From contig JAPSJV010000008.1 of the NCBI GenBank assembly GCA_031178005.1, positions 53,366-117,365 on the forward strand: a DNA stretch of 64,000 nt, given 5' to 3'. The notes below the pieces were generated by a model. The model made no database searches, was not told the DNA's origin, and was given only the letters and a program-made list of their open reading frames with translations. Shown piece after piece: positions 1-7,937 of the stretch; the stretch's first letter is position 1, and each line of letters starts with the position of its first letter. The position numbers and the translations under genes were made by a program. Source of the stretch: Pseudarthrobacter sp. (GTDB lineage: Bacteria; Actinomycetota; Actinomycetes; Actinomycetales; Micrococcaceae).

Positions 1-452
1 GCAATCCGTTCGATGCCGATTCCCAGCTCTTCGCTGATTACCTCGCTCATGCGGGCATCGGAGCCAAGTTCCAGGCCCTTCATCAGCGAAACGACGACGG
101 CATCGGGGGCGATCAGCGGCTTCCATTCGCGCAGCTGCAAACGCAGTGACTGGGCAGGCACGGCCAGGACTATTAAGCCGGCACCGGCCAGAACCTCTGC
201 GACATCCCGCGAGGCCGTGATGCTGGCAGGCAGCTCAACGTCTTTCAGGTACTGGGAGTTGCGCCGCTTCTCGTGAATTTCTTCAACAACTTCCGGGCGC
301 CTCCCCCACAGCCGGATGACTGAGTCCGCGCCGGAAGCTGAGCCTGCGTCAGCAAGCACTTTGGCAAACGTGGTCCCCCAGGATCCTGCGCCCAGTACGG
401 CGATAGAAGCCGGCGGTGCCGCCACGACGGCAGGCAGCCCGGCGCTCGTCAT
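1..452 (-). CDS. gpsA: NAD(P)H-dependent glycerol-3-phosphate dehydrogenase, N-terminal part
   Basis: This enzyme reduces dihydroxyacetone phosphate to sn-glycerol 3-phosphate for phospholipid synthesis in the cytoplasm. Only about the first 150 residues are in the window; the rest lies beyond position 1. A Rossmann fingerprint GxGxxG is visible at residues 21-26 (GAGSWG), followed by the family's NSQYL...LP stretch and by SLMKGLE, which carries the conserved active-site-region lysine. The ATG at 452 lies 8 bases after the stop of the acyltransferase gene, so the two are probably co-transcribed. The pairing fits: the acyltransferase would use products of this enzyme. Confidence 0.93.
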   Translation of the reverse strand, partial: MTSAGLPAVVAAPPASIAVLGAGSWGTTFAKVLADAGSASGADSVIRLWGRRPEVVEEIHEKRRNSQYLKDVELPASITASRDVAEVLAGAGLIVLAVPAQSLRLQLREWKPLIAPDAVVVSLMKGLELGSDARMSEVISEELGIGIERI

Positions 453-460
453 TCCACGGC

Positions 461-1249
461 TCACGGTTCGACAATCCCGTCATCGGGCGTGTTTTTGGAC
501 GGTGCGTCCTCGCCGCGTTCGACGAATCTGCCGTGCTTTGACTGGTTGTGCTTGGCCGGATCCCAGCGTTCGGCAGGCGGTTCTTCCTGGCGTAACTCGG
601 CCAACAGACTGGTGATGGCGTCCATGATTTTATCGGTCGCCGCGGTCAGCGTGGCTTTGTCCAGGGGACGGTTGGAGAACTCACTAAGGTCAACGGGATC
701 GCCGATCAGGATCCTGGACGTCTTCCGAGGGAACAGGTTAAAGCGTTTGGCATAGCGTGGGAAAACCTCGTGGGCACCCCAATGCGCCATAGGCACCACT
801 GGAATGCCGGCCTCCAGCGCCAGCCGGGCAGCGCCGGTGTGGCCTTTCATGGGCCAGAGTCCGGGATCGCGGGTGAGCGTCCCCTCGGGATAAATGATGA
901 TCGCGCCGCCTTCCTCGACAATCTCCTGGGCTAGCAACAGCGCACGGTTCGCTCCCGCCGTCGAGCGTTCCACCGGGATCTGTTTGGTGGCATTAAGGAT
1001 CCAGCCCAACACCGGCACCTTGAACAGGCTGCCTTTGGCGAGGAAGTGGGGTGCACGCTTCTGGTTGTAGAGCATGTGACCCACAACCAGGGGATCGATC
1101 TCGGTGCAGTGGTTGGGAGCTGCGATGAAACCTCCATCAGGGAGCCTCCCAGTTCCCTCCCATTTCCGGCTCATCATGGCGTTCAGCAGCGTGCGCACCA
1201 CAGCCGCGATGCCCACAAAGGTAGCCGCGCTCTTGGCCGATTCCTTCAC
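461..1249 (-). CDS. PlsC-type 1-acyl-glycerol-3-phosphate acyltransferase
   Basis: It probably transfers an acyl chain to lysophosphatidic acid at the membrane. The acyltransferase signature NHCTEID gives the catalytic His47 and Asp52 (HxxxxD), and YPEGT at about residues 120-124 is the glycerophosphate-binding block. I chose the GTG at 1249, 4 bases after the murA stop, over an ATG at 1387 because the longer frame would run 130 bases into murA. The C-terminal tail (RWDPAKHNQSKHGRF onward) is charged and outside the domain. The order murA-acyltransferase-gpsA is tight and points to one envelope/lipid operon. Confidence 0.88.
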   Translation of the reverse strand: MKESAKSAATFVGIAAVVRTLLNAMMSRKWEGTGRLPDGGFIAAPNHCTEIDPLVVGHMLYNQKRAPHFLAKGSLFKVPVLGWILNATKQIPVERSTAGANRALLLAQEIVEEGGAIIIYPEGTLTRDPGLWPMKGHTGAARLALEAGIPVVPMAHWGAHEVFPRYAKRFNLFPRKTSRILIGDPVDLSEFSNRPLDKATLTAATDKIMDAITSLLAELRQEEPPAERWDPAKHNQSKHGRFVERGEDAPSKNTPDDGIVEP

Positions 1250-1253
1250 GCCG

Positions 1254-2588
1254 TCACCACTGCTTTTCAGAAGTGATATCAAAATCGGCGCCCAGTCCAG
1301 CCAGTTTCTCGGTAAAGCGTTCGTAACCGCGATTGATGATGTCGATGCCGGTGACCTTGGACGTTCCCGTTGCCGCAAGGGCGGCAATAAGGTGGCTGAA
1401 GCCGCCCCGGAGGTCCGGAATATGGATGTCCGTACCGGTGAGTTGGGTGGGCCCGGAAATCACCGCGGAGTGCAGGAAGTTCCGCTGGCCGAAGCGGCAC
1501 GGCACGCTGCCCAGGCACTCCCGGTGCACCTGGATGCTGGCACCCATGCGGATCAGGGCATCAGTGAATCCGAAGCGGTTCTCGTACACGGTTTCGTGCA
1601 CAATCGACACTCCCTCGGCCTGGGTCAATGCGACCACCAGGGGCTGCTGCCAGTCCGTCATGAAGCCGGGGTGCACGTCCGTTTCCAGGACCAGCGGGTT
1701 GAGCTTGCCGCCCTTGTGGTAAAAACGGATGCCGTCCTCGCCGATGTCCATCCCGCCGCCCACCTTCCGGTAGGTGTTGAGGAAGGTCATCATGTCCCGC
1801 TGGGAGGCACCCTCAACGAAGATGTCACCGCGGGTCACCAGGGCAGCGGATGCCCACGACGCCGATTCGTTGCGGTCCGAGAGGGCGCGGTGGTTGTAGC
1901 CGCCCAGGGAGCGGACGCCTTCGATCCGGATGGTGCGGTCCGTCTGTACGCTGATGATGGCGCCCATCTTCTGCAGCACCGCAATGAGGTCGATGATCTC
2001 CGGCTCAGTGGCAGCGCCGGAGAGTTCCGTGATGCCTTCAGCGCGGACGGCGCTCAGGAGTACCTGCTCGGTGGCGCCCACGGACGGGTAAGGCAGCGAG
2101 ATCTTGGCGCCGTGCAAACCCTTGGGCGCCGAGATGTTGATCCCGCCCGGACGCTTTTCCACCACTGCGCCGAACTGGCGCAGGACGTTCAGGTGGTAGT
2201 CAATAGGCCGGTCGCCGATCTTGCAGCCGCCCAGGTCCGGAATAAAGGCCTCGCCGATGGCGTGGATCAACGGCCCGCAAAGCAGGATAGGGATACGTGA
2301 ATCACCTGCGTGCGCGTCAATCGCGGTGCTCGGAGCTGTTTTGGCATCCTTCGGATCCAGGGTCAGATCACCGGTAACGGGGTCCTTGACCACCGTGACA
2401 CCGTGCAGCTGCAGCAGGGAGGTAACAACCTCCACGTCCTTGATCTCCGGCACATTGCGCAGGACTGAGGGCTCATTGCCCAGCAGCGCCGCCACCATGG
2501 CCTTGGGTACGAGGTTCTTGGCTCCTCGGACGCTGACGCGCCCCGTCAGGGGAACTCCGCCACGGATTGTCAGGACACTACTGCTCAT
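1254..2588 (-). CDS. murA: UDP-N-acetylglucosamine 1-carboxyvinyltransferase
   Basis: This is the first committed step of peptidoglycan synthesis: transfer of enolpyruvate from PEP to UDP-GlcNAc. The protein has 444 residues against about 420 for the family. Lys24-Asn25 of the substrate site (RGAKNL) and the PEP-reactive cysteine Cys122 (LGGCKIGDRP) are present, so the fosfomycin-sensitive Cys form is retained. HPGFMTDWQQP and ENRF motifs follow. It is the first gene of the murA-acyltransferase-gpsA run, and AAGGAAA sits upstream of the ATG as a ribosome site. The preceding 209 bases hold no recognisable gene. Confidence 0.96.
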   Translation of the reverse strand: MSSSVLTIRGGVPLTGRVSVRGAKNLVPKAMVAALLGNEPSVLRNVPEIKDVEVVTSLLQLHGVTVVKDPVTGDLTLDPKDAKTAPSTAIDAHAGDSRIPILLCGPLIHAIGEAFIPDLGGCKIGDRPIDYHLNVLRQFGAVVEKRPGGINISAPKGLHGAKISLPYPSVGATEQVLLSAVRAEGITELSGAATEPEIIDLIAVLQKMGAIISVQTDRTIRIEGVRSLGGYNHRALSDRNESASWASAALVTRGDIFVEGASQRDMMTFLNTYRKVGGGMDIGEDGIRFYHKGGKLNPLVLETDVHPGFMTDWQQPLVVALTQAEGVSIVHETVYENRFGFTDALIRMGASIQVHRECLGSVPCRFGQRNFLHSAVISGPTQLTGTDIHIPDLRGGFSHLIAALAATGTSKVTGIDIINRGYERFTEKLAGLGADFDITSEKQW

Positions 2589-2797
2589 TTACCGGTTTCC
2601 TTACGCTTACTTCGCCCCCAGCCTTGCAAAGACTCCACCCAAGCATAGGAGGTCGCGTTACCGAACCGAAATACCGCGCCGTACAGGAGGTCTGGCTGCC
2701 GCTATGTACTTCCCCACAAAAGCAACGCGAAGCCACTAACAGCCTGTTCCGATTCCCGGATAGACCGTAGGTGACCCCGCGTTGCAGGAGCGGCCGA

Positions 2798-3400
2798 CTA
2801 GGACAGTCGCGCCGGCAGCGTTTTCGGCTTGAACACAGGCCGCGTAGCCTCGTAAGCGGTGATGTCTTGCTCGTGCTTGAGCGTGAGCCCGATGTCGTCG
2901 AGCCCCTCGAGCAGGCGCCAGCGGGTGTAGTCATCGATGAACAGCGGCGCCACCACGTTGCCGCAGGTCACCGTCTTGGACTCGAGGTCCACGGTCACCT
3001 CGGTGCCCGGAGCGTTTTCCAGGACCTTCCAGATGAGCTCGATGTCATCCTGGGCAACCTCGGCGGCCAGCAGGCCCTGCTTGCCCGAGTTGCCACGGAA
3101 AATGTCCGCGAAGCGCGACGAGAGGACGGCTTTGAAGCCGTAGTCCTTCAGTGCCCAGACAGCGTGTTCGCGGGAGGAACCGGTACCGAAGTCCGGGCCG
3201 GCCACCAGGACCGAACCGGAGCTGAACGGCTCCTGGTTCAGGATGAACGAAGGATCCTTGCGCCATGCCGAGAACAGGGCGTCTTCGAAGCCAGTGCGGG
3301 TGATGCGTTTGAGGTACACCGCGGGGATGATCTGGTCCGTGTCGACGTTGCTCTGGCGCAGCGGGACGCCGATGCCGGTGTGCTTTGTGAACTTTTCCAT
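2798..3400 (-). CDS. leuD: 3-isopropylmalate dehydratase small subunit
   Basis: With LeuC it isomerises 2-isopropylmalate to 3-isopropylmalate in leucine synthesis. The 200 residues match the usual small-subunit size. The swivel-domain signatures are present: [20 protein letters not shown] near the start and [17 protein letters not shown] in the middle, the latter contributing substrate-binding residues. It starts 9 bases after the leuC stop, so leuCD form one transcript, read leftward from the shared leuC/IclR promoter region. Confidence 0.96.
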   Translation of the reverse strand: MEKFTKHTGIGVPLRQSNVDTDQIIPAVYLKRITRTGFEDALFSAWRKDPSFILNQEPFSSGSVLVAGPDFGTGSSREHAVWALKDYGFKAVLSSRFADIFRGNSGKQGLLAAEVAQDDIELIWKVLENAPGTEVTVDLESKTVTCGNVVAPLFIDDYTRWRLLEGLDDIGLTLKHEQDITAYEATRPVFKPKTLPARLS

Positions 3401-3409
3401 GATGTCTTC

Positions 3410-4873
3410 CTATGCGGCGTCGGTACGGGAGGTTTCGACAAGCTCAACCACCGGGTCCGGATCAAGGTCCGACGGCGAACTCAGGGTGCCGCGGATGGCG
3501 GTGGCAGCTGCCACCACCGGGGATACCAGGTGGGTCCGCCCGCCCTTGCCCTGGCGGCCTTCAAAGTTGCGGTTGGAAGTGGAAGCGCAGCGCTCCCCCA
3601 CTTCGAGCTGGTCCGGGTTCATGCCGAGGCACATGGAGCAGCCGGCGAACCGCCACTCTGCACCGAATTCCTTGAAGACCTTATCCAGGCCTTCAGCTTC
3701 TGCTTCCAGCCGTACCCTGGCCGATCCGGGAACCACCAGCATGCGGACGTTGGGGTCTTTCTGGCGACCGCGGATGATGTCCGCAGCCGCCCGGAGGTCC
3801 TCCATGCGGGAGTTGGTGCAGGAACCCAGGAAGACCGTGTCCACCCGGATGTCCTTCATGGGGGTACCGGCTTCGAGGCCCATGTACTGCAGGGCGCGCT
3901 CGGCGGCAGCCTTGGCGTTCTCGTCACCGAAGTCCTCGGGAGACGGGACCTTGGCGGAGAGCGACACTCCCTGTCCCGGGTTGGTTCCCCAGGTCACGAA
4001 GGGCTCCAGCGTGTCGGCGTCGAGATCCACCTCGGCGTCGAAAATTGCCTCGTCATCGCTGCGCAGCGTGTTCCAGTACTCGACGGCGGCATCCCACTCG
4101 CCGTCCTGCGGCGCATGGGGGCGGCCGTACATGTAGTCATAAGTGACCTGGTCCGGCGCTACGAGTCCGGCGCGGGCTCCGGCTTCGATGGACATGTTAC
4201 AGATTGTCATTCGCGCATCCATCGACAGCGCACGGATGGCGGAGCCGCGGTATTCGAGGACGTAGCCCTGACCGCCGCCGGTGCCGATCTTGGCGATGAC
4301 GGCGAGGATGATGTCCTTAGCGGTGACGCCGGGACGCAGAGTGCCTTCAACGTTGATGGCCATGGTCTTGAACGGCTTCAGCGACAGCGTCTGGGTGGCC
4401 ATCACGTGCTCCACTTCGGAGGTTCCGATGCCCATGGCGAGGGCACCGAACGCACCATGCGTGGAGGTGTGGGAATCGCCGCAGACGACTGTCATACCCG
4501 GCTGGGTCAGGCCCAGCTGGGGACCCACCACATGCACAATGCCCTGTTCGGCATCACCGAGGGAATGCAGGCGGACGCCAAACTCGGCGCAGTTGTTCCG
4601 CAGTGTCTGGATCTGGGTGCGGCTGGTGAGGTCGGCGATGGGCTTGTCGATGTCCAGCGTCGGAGTGTTGTGGTCCTCCGTGGCTATGGTCAGATCGGGA
4701 CGGCGGAGCTGCCGGCCGGCCAGCCTGAGGCCTTCAAAAGCCTGTGGCGAGGTGACCTCATGGACGAGGTGAAGATCGATGTAGAGAAGGTCGGGCTGGG
4801 CGTTGGCTCCTTCGCCATCGCCTTTGCGCACCACGTGTGCGTCCCAGACTTTCTCGGCCAATGTGTTAGCCAT
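3410..4873 (-). CDS. leuC: 3-isopropylmalate dehydratase large subunit
   Basis: This is the [4Fe-4S] catalytic subunit of isopropylmalate isomerase. Cluster ligands are Cys352 (GSCTNSR) and Cys412 and Cys415 ([10 protein letters not shown]). At 487 residues it is slightly longer than typical, and the extra length is at the end: residues 475-482 (VVELVETS) are encoded by a copy of a dispersed repeat at 3431-3452, so the last dozen residues are probably dispensable. GGGAG precedes the ATG at 4873. A -10-like TAATCT lies at 4893-4898 and a palindromic operator at 4954-4976, shared with the divergent IclR gene. Confidence 0.96.
   Translation of the reverse strand: MANTLAEKVWDAHVVRKGDGEGANAQPDLLYIDLHLVHEVTSPQAFEGLRLAGRQLRRPDLTIATEDHNTPTLDIDKPIADLTSRTQIQTLRNNCAEFGVRLHSLGDAEQGIVHVVGPQLGLTQPGMTVVCGDSHTSTHGAFGALAMGIGTSEVEHVMATQTLSLKPFKTMAINVEGTLRPGVTAKDIILAVIAKIGTGGGQGYVLEYRGSAIRALSMDARMTICNMSIEAGARAGLVAPDQVTYDYMYGRPHAPQDGEWDAAVEYWNTLRSDDEAIFDAEVDLDADTLEPFVTWGTNPGQGVSLSAKVPSPEDFGDENAKAAAERALQYMGLEAGTPMKDIRVDTVFLGSCTNSRMEDLRAAADIIRGRQKDPNVRMLVVPGSARVRLEAEAEGLDKVFKEFGAEWRFAGCSMCLGMNPDQLEVGERCASTSNRNFEGRQGKGGRTHLVSPVVAAATAIRGTLSSPSDLDPDPVVELVETSRTDAA
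3431..3452. repeat. Dispersed 22-bp repeat inside the leuC 3' end
   Basis: The bases hold GACAAGCTCAACCACC preceded by GGTTTC. The same unit occurs as an inverted pair at 33915-33973 downstream of ilvD. Here a single arm lies in frame in leuC and is translated as VVELVETS. Confidence 0.8.
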
Positions 4874-4892
4874 GGCCAGCTCCCTTCACTAC

Positions 4893-4898
4893 AGATTA
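4893..4898 (-). promoter_or_regulatory. Probable -10 box of leuCD
   Basis: TAATCT on the minus strand, about 19 bases upstream of the leuC ATG and before its GGGAG ribosome site. No convincing -35 is seen. Confidence 0.4.
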
Positions 4899-4953
4899 AT
4901 GGTCTGTCTCAACTGAACCAGTCCGGCGGCGTCATATGCCAGCCGAAACATTT

Positions 4954-4976
4954 GCATCTCAGATAATGAGACGGCA
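4954..4976. promoter_or_regulatory. Palindromic operator between leuC and the IclR regulator
   Basis: TCTCA-N5-TGAGA with the flank ACGGCA. The same 23-bp architecture (GC-R-TCTCA-N6-GAGACGGCA) occurs at 35811-35833 next to ilvD. It overlaps the likely -10 (CAATAT, 4975-4980) of the IclR gene and lies about 80 bases upstream of the presumed leuC start of transcription. Binding by the adjacent IclR protein is inferred. Confidence 0.7.
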
Positions 4977-4980
4977 ATAT
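4975..4980 (+). promoter_or_regulatory. Possible -10 box of the IclR gene
   Basis: CAATAT followed by 6 bases and the ATG at 4987, the spacing of a leaderless transcript. It overlaps the operator, which would suit autoregulation. Confidence 0.4.
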
Positions 4981-4986
4981 CATTAC

Positions 4987-5706
4987 ATGGACAATTCTAG
5001 CGGCGTCGGAGTCATCGATAAAGCGGCCCAGGTGCTCGACGCATTGGAGGCCGGGCCTACCACCCTTGCCCAGCTGGTAGCGGCGACCGGGCTGGCACGC
5101 CCCACCGTTCACCGGCTTGCCCTGGCGCTGGTGCACCACCGGCTGGTCAGCCGCGATATCCAAGGCCGGTTTGTGCTGGGCAGCCGTCTTGTGGAGCTGG
5201 CTTCTGCGGCCGGCGAGGACCGGCTGATAGCCTCTGCCGGGCCCGTCCTGATGCAGCTGCGCGATGCCACCGGAGAGAGCGCGCAGATCTTCCGGCGCCA
5301 GGGTGACTGGCGGGTCTGTGTTGCTTCTGCAGAACGTCCCATCGGGCTGCGCGACACCATTCCCGTCGGCACCCAGCTGTCCATGAAGGCCGGTTCGGCT
5401 GCCCAGGTGCTGCTCGCCTGGGAGGACCACGACCGCCTTCTCGAAGGACTCCAGTCCGCCCGGTTCACGCCCACTGTTTTGGCAGGAGTACGACGCCGGG
5501 GCTGGGGTCAGAGCCTTGGCGAACGTGAGCCCGGGGTCGCCTCAGTCTCTGCACCTGTGCGCGGACCGTCCGGCCGCGTGATTGCCGCCGTTTCCATTTC
5601 CGGTCCCATCGAACGGCTCACCCGTCAGCCTGGCCGCCTCCATGCCGAGGTTGTGTGCAACGCCGGCCGCATCCTCACCGAAGCACTGCGTAAGAACAAC
5701 GACTGA
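4987..5706 (+). CDS. IclR-family regulator of leucine genes (NdgR/LtbR type)
   Basis: An N-terminal winged helix-turn-helix (about residues 10-60; recognition helix near ARPTVHRLALAL) is followed by an IclR effector domain, 239 residues in all. Divergence from leuCD is the conserved setting of NdgR (Streptomyces) and LtbR (Corynebacterium), which control leucine and other amino-acid genes. I start at the ATG at 4987 (MDNSSG) rather than at an upstream in-frame ATG at 4936 because the latter lies before the operator. A matching box next to ilvD and a half-box at leuB suggest a small branched-chain amino acid regulon. The identity as the NdgR orthologue is inferred from context and fold. Confidence 0.88.
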   Translation: MDNSSGVGVIDKAAQVLDALEAGPTTLAQLVAATGLARPTVHRLALALVHHRLVSRDIQGRFVLGSRLVELASAAGEDRLIASAGPVLMQLRDATGESAQIFRRQGDWRVCVASAERPIGLRDTIPVGTQLSMKAGSAAQVLLAWEDHDRLLEGLQSARFTPTVLAGVRRRGWGQSLGEREPGVASVSAPVRGPSGRVIAAVSISGPIERLTRQPGRLHAEVVCNAGRILTEALRKNND

Positions 5707-5756
5707 TTCCAGATGGCCACGGCCAAGGCCGGCGTCCATGCGCTAGGCACCAGCGC

Positions 5757-5762
5757 TAGGCT
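5757..5762 (+). promoter_or_regulatory. -10 box of a leaderless transcript (DUF1697 gene)
   Basis: TAGGCT followed by exactly 6 bases and the ATG at 5769. No ribosome site is present in between. Confidence 0.55.
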
Positions 5763-5768
5763 GGCGCC

Positions 5769-6317
5769 ATGAAGACCTACGCTGTGTTTCTCCGCGGAAT
5801 CAACGTCGGCGGTATAAACATCAAGATGGCTGACCTCAAGCCAGCCCTCTCCGCATGCGGATTCTCCGGCGTGAAAACCCTGCTCGCCAGCGGCAATGTG
5901 ATTCTCTCCAGTGACCTGGACACCCCCGATGTCAAGAGCTCTTGTGAGAATTGCCTCCGGGAAGCCTTCGGCTATGACGCCTGGGTTGTGGTGCTGGAAG
6001 CAGCCATATTTGCTGACCTTGTAGCCGCCTGCCCTTACCCGGCAGATGACAAAACCACCCACAGCTACGTCACGCTTTCGTCGGACACCACGATCCTGGA
6101 CGAATTATTCGAGGCCGGATCGGCCTTGGGCACGTCCGCCGACGGCGGCGTTGACCTGACGCGCCTCGCCCCGGAGGCGTTAGCCTGGCTTGCCCCTGCC
6201 GGAGGCACGTTAAACAGCCCGTTCAGCAAGATCACGGCCAAGGCACGTTACAAAGCGACCACCACAACAAGGAACCTGCGCACGCTCATCAAAGTGCGCG
6301 TTGCGGCTGCTGGTTAA
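5769..6317 (+). CDS. DUF1697 family protein
   Basis: This 182-residue cytoplasmic protein of unknown function matches the family start MKTYAVFLRGINVGG and the internal LLASGNVILSS block, both hallmarks of DUF1697. It stands alone between the IclR gene and the GTPase pair, and ends 6 bases from the convergent GTPase gene. The start is fixed by a TAGGCT box 6 bases upstream, so the mRNA is probably leaderless. No catalytic residues can be assigned. Confidence 0.85.
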   Translation: MKTYAVFLRGINVGGINIKMADLKPALSACGFSGVKTLLASGNVILSSDLDTPDVKSSCENCLREAFGYDAWVVVLEAAIFADLVAACPYPADDKTTHSYVTLSSDTTILDELFEAGSALGTSADGGVDLTRLAPEALAWLAPAGGTLNSPFSKITAKARYKATTTTRNLRTLIKVRVAAAG

Positions 6318-6323
6318 CGGCCG

Positions 6324-7937
6324 TCACGAAGCGCGTTTCAGCGCGTCCCTGAACGAGGCAAAGCGCGTCAGCTCCACTTGAACGGGCTCAACCACCAACC
6401 GCTCAGCAACGTCAGAAACCGCAACCTGCAGCCGCCGTCGGGCAGCCCCCGCCCTTGACCTCGCAGCCAGGGACGCAAATAGGCGCCCGGCCACAGCCAG
6501 GACGATTCCCAGCAGCGCTCCCCCGGCGATCATCAGCGTAGGCACAGGCCAACCTTCCATGCGCGGCACCTCCGGGACGGGAAGCTGCAGGTAGCCCAAC
6601 ACGGCCAACACCCCCAACCAGCCCACTCCACCCAGGGCCGTCAGCAACGCGATCCACTGGACAACGTTGAAAACGCCCCACCACCAGGAAGTGCGTCCGG
6701 CTTTCAGCTCGGTACCGGCAATCGCCCGGTCCAGGGCATCCGGAAGCTGTTCCCGGCCTTCGCGTGCCGCACCCCTGATTGCCGAACGCCATGGGCCCGG
6801 CGCTCCGGCGCTGGCGGCGTCCGCAAAGTTCCGGACAGCAGCATCAGTACGTGCCCGTTCCGGCGCGCCGGCCCGGGGCAGCGACGTCCGGTGGACGTCC
6901 GCATCCCCGATCTCCCGCCGCAGGTTCAGGCGCCGGAGAGGATCCGGACGGAACCGGGACAGCCACCGGGTGACCGGCCAGCCGGTTCGCCGTGTGGCTT
7001 CCAGCTTGTAGGAGCGGGCAACGGCTTCCACTACCAGCGGTACATTGGCCGCCACCGCCAGTTCTTCCGAGAGCCTGGACGCCGTACCACCTCTGACTCC
7101 GGCGGCCTCGCCTGAGCCGGATGCCTCGGTGAGTGTGCGTGCGGCGTTCGCAACGTCCGCCGCCATCCGCTGTGACGCTGCCTGACGCTGGACGGCCACC
7201 TGGCGGATGGTCGAACGTACCGAATCGATTCCGGCCCCGGTCAACGCTGAAGCTGGCAGTACACGAACCTTGCCCAGTCCTTCCGCGGCAAGGATCGACT
7301 TCAGTGACTCAAGCACTGGGTCCAAGTCCGTAGGAGCCAGCTTGTCTATCTGGTTGAGCACCACCAGGGTTACCGCTCCATGCGCTGACAGCGGTGCCAG
7401 GAAGTCGTGGTGAACAGCAGCGTCGGCGTATTTCTGCGGGTCCAGCACCCATACCAGGACGTCAACCATGCCCACCATCCGCTGGACGATTTTGCGGTTG
7501 GCCAGCCGGGTGGAGTCAAAGTCGGGCAGGTCCAGCAGGATCAGGCCCGTGTCGTCGTCCGCAAAGCCATTTACCGGAGACGCCTGGTGCCGAGCGGGAA
7601 CCTCCAGCCAGTCCAGGAGCGGTTCACTTCCCGCTACTCCCCACACACTGGCCAGGGGCTCGGAGGTAGTGGGTCGCCGGGCCGCCGTAGTGGCAATCTC
7701 CGCCCCATTAACGGCGTTGAACAGCGATGATTTTCCGCTGCCCGTGGCGCCAAAAAATCCGACGACGGTATGTCCGGAAGAGAGCGACCGCCGCGAGCTG
7801 GCCCGTTCCAGGATTTCCAGAACCTCCTGCAAAGCCTCGTCCGGAAGCACGCCGTCAGCCAGCTCGCGGGCCTCGTTTAACGCCTCCAGGCGCTGCTGCA
7901 GCTGGGATGCCTCGCGGGCGATGCTGTGCCGGCTCAT
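6324..7937 (-). CDS. Dynamin-like membrane GTPase, second of a pair
   Basis: The 537-residue protein has a P-loop GATGSGKS (residues 63-70), a switch II motif LLDLPDFDS in which the usual DxxG glycine is Asp139, and NQID (195-198) as the base-specificity motif. Two hydrophobic segments follow at about residues 400-465 (around WIALLTALGGVGWLGVLAVL and TLMIAGGALLGIVLAVAG), so it is anchored in the membrane. Its start overlaps the stop of the upstream GTPase by 4 bases (ATGA), implying coupled translation and a shared complex. Tandem membrane GTPases recall bacterial dynamin-like pairs, but the exact role is not known. Confidence 0.8.
   Translation of the reverse strand: MSRHSIAREASQLQQRLEALNEARELADGVLPDEALQEVLEILERASSRRSLSSGHTVVGFFGATGSGKSSLFNAVNGAEIATTAARRPTTSEPLASVWGVAGSEPLLDWLEVPARHQASPVNGFADDDTGLILLDLPDFDSTRLANRKIVQRMVGMVDVLVWVLDPQKYADAAVHHDFLAPLSAHGAVTLVVLNQIDKLAPTDLDPVLESLKSILAAEGLGKVRVLPASALTGAGIDSVRSTIRQVAVQRQAASQRMAADVANAARTLTEASGSGEAAGVRGGTASRLSEELAVAANVPLVVEAVARSYKLEATRRTGWPVTRWLSRFRPDPLRRLNLRREIGDADVHRTSLPRAGAPERARTDAAVRNFADAASAGAPGPWRSAIRGAAREGREQLPDALDRAIAGTELKAGRTSWWWGVFNVVQWIALLTALGGVGWLGVLAVLGYLQLPVPEVPRMEGWPVPTLMIAGGALLGIVLAVAGRLFASLAARSRAGAARRRLQVAVSDVAERLVVEPVQVELTRFASFRDALKRAS

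Noticed and set aside
2589..2797. Possible small gene between murA and leuD
   Set aside because: Short frames exist, but none has a good start, a ribosome site or a recognisable product; I treat it as murA leader and leuD trailer.
2771..4966. A 731-codon open frame antisense to leuD and leuC
   Set aside because: Shadow of two well-defined genes; composition (Gly, His, Val, Asp-rich) is typical of antisense frames in high-GC DNA.
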